From Crocinitomicaceae bacterium (GTDB taxonomy: Bacteria; Bacteroidota; Bacteroidia; Flavobacteriales_D; Crocinitomicaceae), in contig JAQWHI010000019.1 of assembly GCA_029249445.1 (NCBI GenBank), positions 248,001 through 312,000 on the forward strand: 64,000 bases of DNA. The letters are read 5' to 3'. The number at the start of each line of letters is the position of its first letter. Position 1 is the first letter of the stretch. Below the pieces are notes generated by a model, which saw only the letters and a program-made list of their open reading frames with translations, was not told the DNA's origin and did not search any database. Positions 62,205 through 64,000 of this stretch are shown here, in pieces. The translations under genes were made by a program, and so were the position numbers.

Positions 62205-63057
62205 AGACGACATAAAAGAGTTGTTTTCAGAGGGACTTCATTCTTATGAAGCCAAGGTTCGTCCTGAACTTTGGGGGGATCTTTCTGCAAAGCTTGGTTC
62301 TGTTTCTAGCGGAGGAGCCTTAGCCAGCACATCTCTTGCTTTAAAATCAGCAGTTGGATTAGTAGCGGCAGGGATAATAACATTAACAGTTGTTTTACTT
62401 GTGCAGGACAAAGAACAACCAACAAAAACAGTAACGCCGCTGGCTAAAAAACGTCAAGAATCCGGGTTGGTTCAAGCTGAAAAGGTTGTTTCAGGAAGGG
62501 CGAATATTACTGTGGAGGACAAGGAGGAAGCAGATTCAAAGGACAAACCGAAGACAACTCATAAAGAATCGAAAAATACTGTTTTAACGGCAATAGAGGT
62601 AGACACATCATATCTAGAACAGAAACAAGAAGAGCATCAGTTGAGGGTTTTTGTAGAAAATGAAGCCTTTCTTCCCGCACCAAAAAACCTAGTATATCCT
62701 GAACCCGAAATCGTTGACCCCGTGTCTATTCCGGAAAATGAGCAGGTAGTAGAAGGCTCAGTTGAAATAAATGTTGTTTTTCCGAATGTATTTACACCAA
62801 ACAAAGATGGGGTGAATGATTTTTTATACATTAAAAACCCAGAAGAATTGGACCCAACATCCTTTAGTATTGTTGTGATAGACGCTGAAAACAAAGAGGT
62901 TTTTTCATCAAGCGATGTGTATTTTAAATGGGATGGTTATTCTGATATCCGAGGCGAAATACTTCAACCAGGAGCGTACATTGCTATTATAATAAGCAAT
63001 GATATAAACGGAAGAAAAGCAAAGCCTATTATGCGGATGTTTTCAATTGTGAAATAG
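62194..63057 (+). CDS. Single-pass membrane protein: anti-sigma-like N-terminus plus gliding-motility-type C-terminal domain
   Basis: A 287-residue protein starting at TTG 62194. Residues 1-50 are cytoplasmic and acidic/basic (IKELFSEGLHSYEAKVRPELWGDLSAKLG), in the position of an anti-sigma domain. A TM helix covers about 51-70 (KSAVGLVAAGIITLTVVLLV), then a Lys/Glu-rich linker, then from about 190 a domain with VFPNVFTPNKDGVNDFLYI, FKWDGYSDIRG and PGAYIAII, which is the CHU_C/gliding type used as type B T9SS signal. There is no cleavable signal peptide. Coupled to the ECF sigma gene. Read as an anti-sigma protein by context only. Confidence 0.75.
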   Translation: MKGKDDIKELFSEGLHSYEAKVRPELWGDLSAKLGSVSSGGALASTSLALKSAVGLVAAGIITLTVVLLVQDKEQPTKTVTPLAKKRQESGLVQAEKVVSGRANITVEDKEEADSKDKPKTTHKESKNTVLTAIEVDTSYLEQKQEEHQLRVFVENEAFLPAPKNLVYPEPEIVDPVSIPENEQVVEGSVEINVVFPNVFTPNKDGVNDFLYIKNPEELDPTSFSIVVIDAENKEVFSSSDVYFKWDGYSDIRGEILQPGAYIAIIISNDINGRKAKPIMRMFSIVK

Positions 63058-63766
63058 ATTTATTCTTAAGAAACCTTCTATATCCACGAACGCTGTAGTA
63101 ATACATAAAAAGAGACACAATGATAAGGAGGTGTCCAAAGTCGTTTCGGTCAAACCACGGGTGAAAACTGACCTTATAAATCTGCACAAAGCCCGCAGGA
63201 ACCAACACAAGAATCGTTACAGGAAGGATATAAAATGAAGGGGCAATTGTCTTTCCAAACTTCCACCCCAGGAAGCCACAGGAGAAAACAAAACCAACAA
63301 AAGAATTGATACTCGGGACGAGCAACATCATTGGTAGAACATTTTCGTCGCTTGCCAAAAAGAAGATCAGCGTAAGGACGAATGCGGCAACAATTACTTT
63401 GGCTTTTGAGAGGAAAAAGAAAGTGGCTTGCTCTTGCTTTGGAAGCAACGAGATCATAGCGTGCTCAATAAGCACAGGCATTGATAGACCCACAAGCAAT
63501 GGAATATATTTCCCAAAGAGCCCAAAATAATTATGGAAAACATGCCCAACACCCCCCAAGAAGAACCCTACTCCGTAAAGAAAAAAAACGTATTTCCAAT
63601 AATTAAAAAAAGGACTTGTAAGTGTTTTATTTTGTTTTGAAACAAAAAAACCAAGAACAACACCAGAAACAGCAATAATCGAATCTGAAAGAAGAGCGTT
63701 GGGCTCCAGAAGTTCAAGCCCCAACCAGTTAAATTCTAATTTATCAAAATCTCTACCAATTATCAT
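63029..63766 (-). CDS. Seven-helix membrane protein, CREST-like
   Basis: A 245-residue protein, from the ATG at 63766 (an in-frame ATG at 63793 falls in the terminator hairpin). Seven hydrophobic segments. GGVGHVFHNYFG near 77-88 and FHPWFDRNDFGHLLIIVSLFMYY near 205-225 contain His and Asp residues in the positions used by CREST-type membrane hydrolases such as ceramidases. I infer a membrane hydrolase with low certainty. Its 3' end overlaps the convergent gene by 29 bases. Confidence 0.5.
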   Translation of the reverse strand: MIIGRDFDKLEFNWLGLELLEPNALLSDSIIAVSGVVLGFFVSKQNKTLTSPFFNYWKYVFFLYGVGFFLGGVGHVFHNYFGLFGKYIPLLVGLSMPVLIEHAMISLLPKQEQATFFFLSKAKVIVAAFVLTLIFFLASDENVLPMMLLVPSINSFVGFVFSCGFLGWKFGKTIAPSFYILPVTILVLVPAGFVQIYKVSFHPWFDRNDFGHLLIIVSLFMYYYSVRGYRRFLKNKSISQLKTSA

Positions 63767-63779
63767 ACGTTGTGTTGTA

Positions 63780-63822
63780 AAAAAGAAACCCAATCTTGTA
63801 TATCAAGAAAGGGTTTCTTTTT
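63780..63822 (-). terminator. Terminator after tRNA-Cys
   Basis: A perfect 12-base stem, 63780-63791 with 63811-63822 (AAAAAGAAACCC type), with an inner CTTG/CAAG pair. On the minus strand it ends in TTTTTT, two bases past the tRNA 3' end; a shorter T-run is seen for plus-strand reading. Confidence 0.65.
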
Positions 63823-63823
63823 G

Positions 63824-63894
63824 AGGTCCCGAGCGGATTCGAACCGCTGTACGAGGTTTTGCAGACCTCTGCCTAGCCACTCGGCCACAGGACC
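63824..63894 (-). tRNA. tRNA-Cys (GCA)
   Basis: On the minus strand a 71-base cloverleaf: acceptor GGTCCTG pairs with CGGGACC with one G-U; D-arm GGCCGAGTGGCTAGGC; anticodon stem GAGGT/ACCTC with loop CTGCAAA, anticodon GCA; T-loop GTTCGAATC. The discriminator base is U, the identity base for tRNA-Cys. CCA is not encoded. Confidence 0.97.
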
Positions 63895-63935
63895 ATTTAT
63901 TCAGGCGCAAATGTAAGAAAAAAATAAAGTTTAGA

Positions 63936-64000
63936 CTATTCTTCTATGATTATTGCGACGTTCTTTACATCGCCATTAATAGGAGGACAGATCTTTACCA
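63936..64000 (-). CDS. 3' end of an unknown CDS (partial)
   Basis: An open frame runs in from the right edge and ends in TAG (63936-63938). The last 20 residues are VKICPPINGDVKNVAIIIEE. It is 42 bases upstream of the tRNA on the same strand. Too short to assign to a family, and could be chance. Confidence 0.4.
   Translation of the reverse strand, partial: VKICPPINGDVKNVAIIIEE

Noticed and set aside
63767-63793. Upstream ATG at 63793 for the seven-helix protein
   Set aside because: It falls within the tRNA-Cys terminator stem and adds residues that do not look like family sequence.

Overview
The window looks like a chromosomal segment of a Bacteroidota bacterium, most likely a free-living, probably marine member of the Flavobacteriales. 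The evidence is low GC, promoters of the TTTG / TAnnTTTG type, T9SS substrates with C-terminal sorting domains, a PorP/SprF-family protein, the gliding lipoprotein GldH, a bacilliredoxin-like YtxJ protein, and a laminarin/glucose gene set. It reads as ordinary core plus carbohydrate-use genome. I see no prophage, transposase or CRISPR array.

Layout. 1-2.3 kb: the end of a probable TonB-dependent receptor, kdsB, an HU-like/SPOR envelope protein and a 48-residue DUF2256 gene missed by length cut-offs. 2.3-15.2 kb: sugar catabolism. A tight minus-strand operon zwf-pgl-edd-eda encodes the oxidative Entner-Doudoroff route. Divergent from it are a BadF-type sugar kinase, a secreted GH3 glucosidase, a Nudix-fold regulator, a secreted GH16 glucanase with T9SS tail, a sodium/sugar symporter, a PGI/PMI-type isomerase and methylglyoxal synthase. 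Together they could hydrolyse a beta-glucan, import and activate the sugar, and oxidise it. 15.2-18.9 kb: a secreted endonuclease, a 52-bp tandem repeat, a GT-C-like membrane protein and a GNAT enzyme. 18.9-26.9 kb: a four-gene translationally coupled operon (CNNM transporter, beta-propeller, HAD phosphatase, bestrophin), purQ-purD, a DUF6427-like membrane protein, and a TraR/DksA-like gene with lspA. 26.9-42 kb: a TPR/outer-membrane-barrel pair, ftsE, pheS-ytxJ-glutaminyl cyclase, paired lipoproteins, an exonuclease, a free Met-sulfoxide reductase, a Big_5 lipoprotein and an LPG-synthase-like transporter carrying an EF-hand loop. 42-50.5 kb: T9SS and gliding genes (PorP/SprF, a giant LTD/CotH surface protein, gldH, a RicT-like PSP1 protein) and DNA polymerase III delta prime. 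50.7-59.3 kb: EamA, Usp, a 1303-residue sensor/adenylate cyclase/HD protein, ferritin and RNase R. 59.3-64 kb: a 643-bp very AT-rich gap, rpiB, a TlpA-like protein, an ECF sigma factor with a membrane partner, a multi-pass protein and tRNA-Cys.

The points most worth following up are: (i) the AT-rich gap at 59253-59895, which has DnaA-box-like and DnaA-trio-like motifs and a local change of strand composition, so it is a candidate replication origin; (ii) the propeller-Y_Y_Y-TM-cyclase-HD fusion; (iii) the sigma-factor partner that joins an anti-sigma-like cytoplasmic segment to a gliding-type C-terminal domain; (iv) the Entner-Doudoroff/laminarin block; and (v) several genes whose only good -7 element lies 4-6 nt before the start codon.
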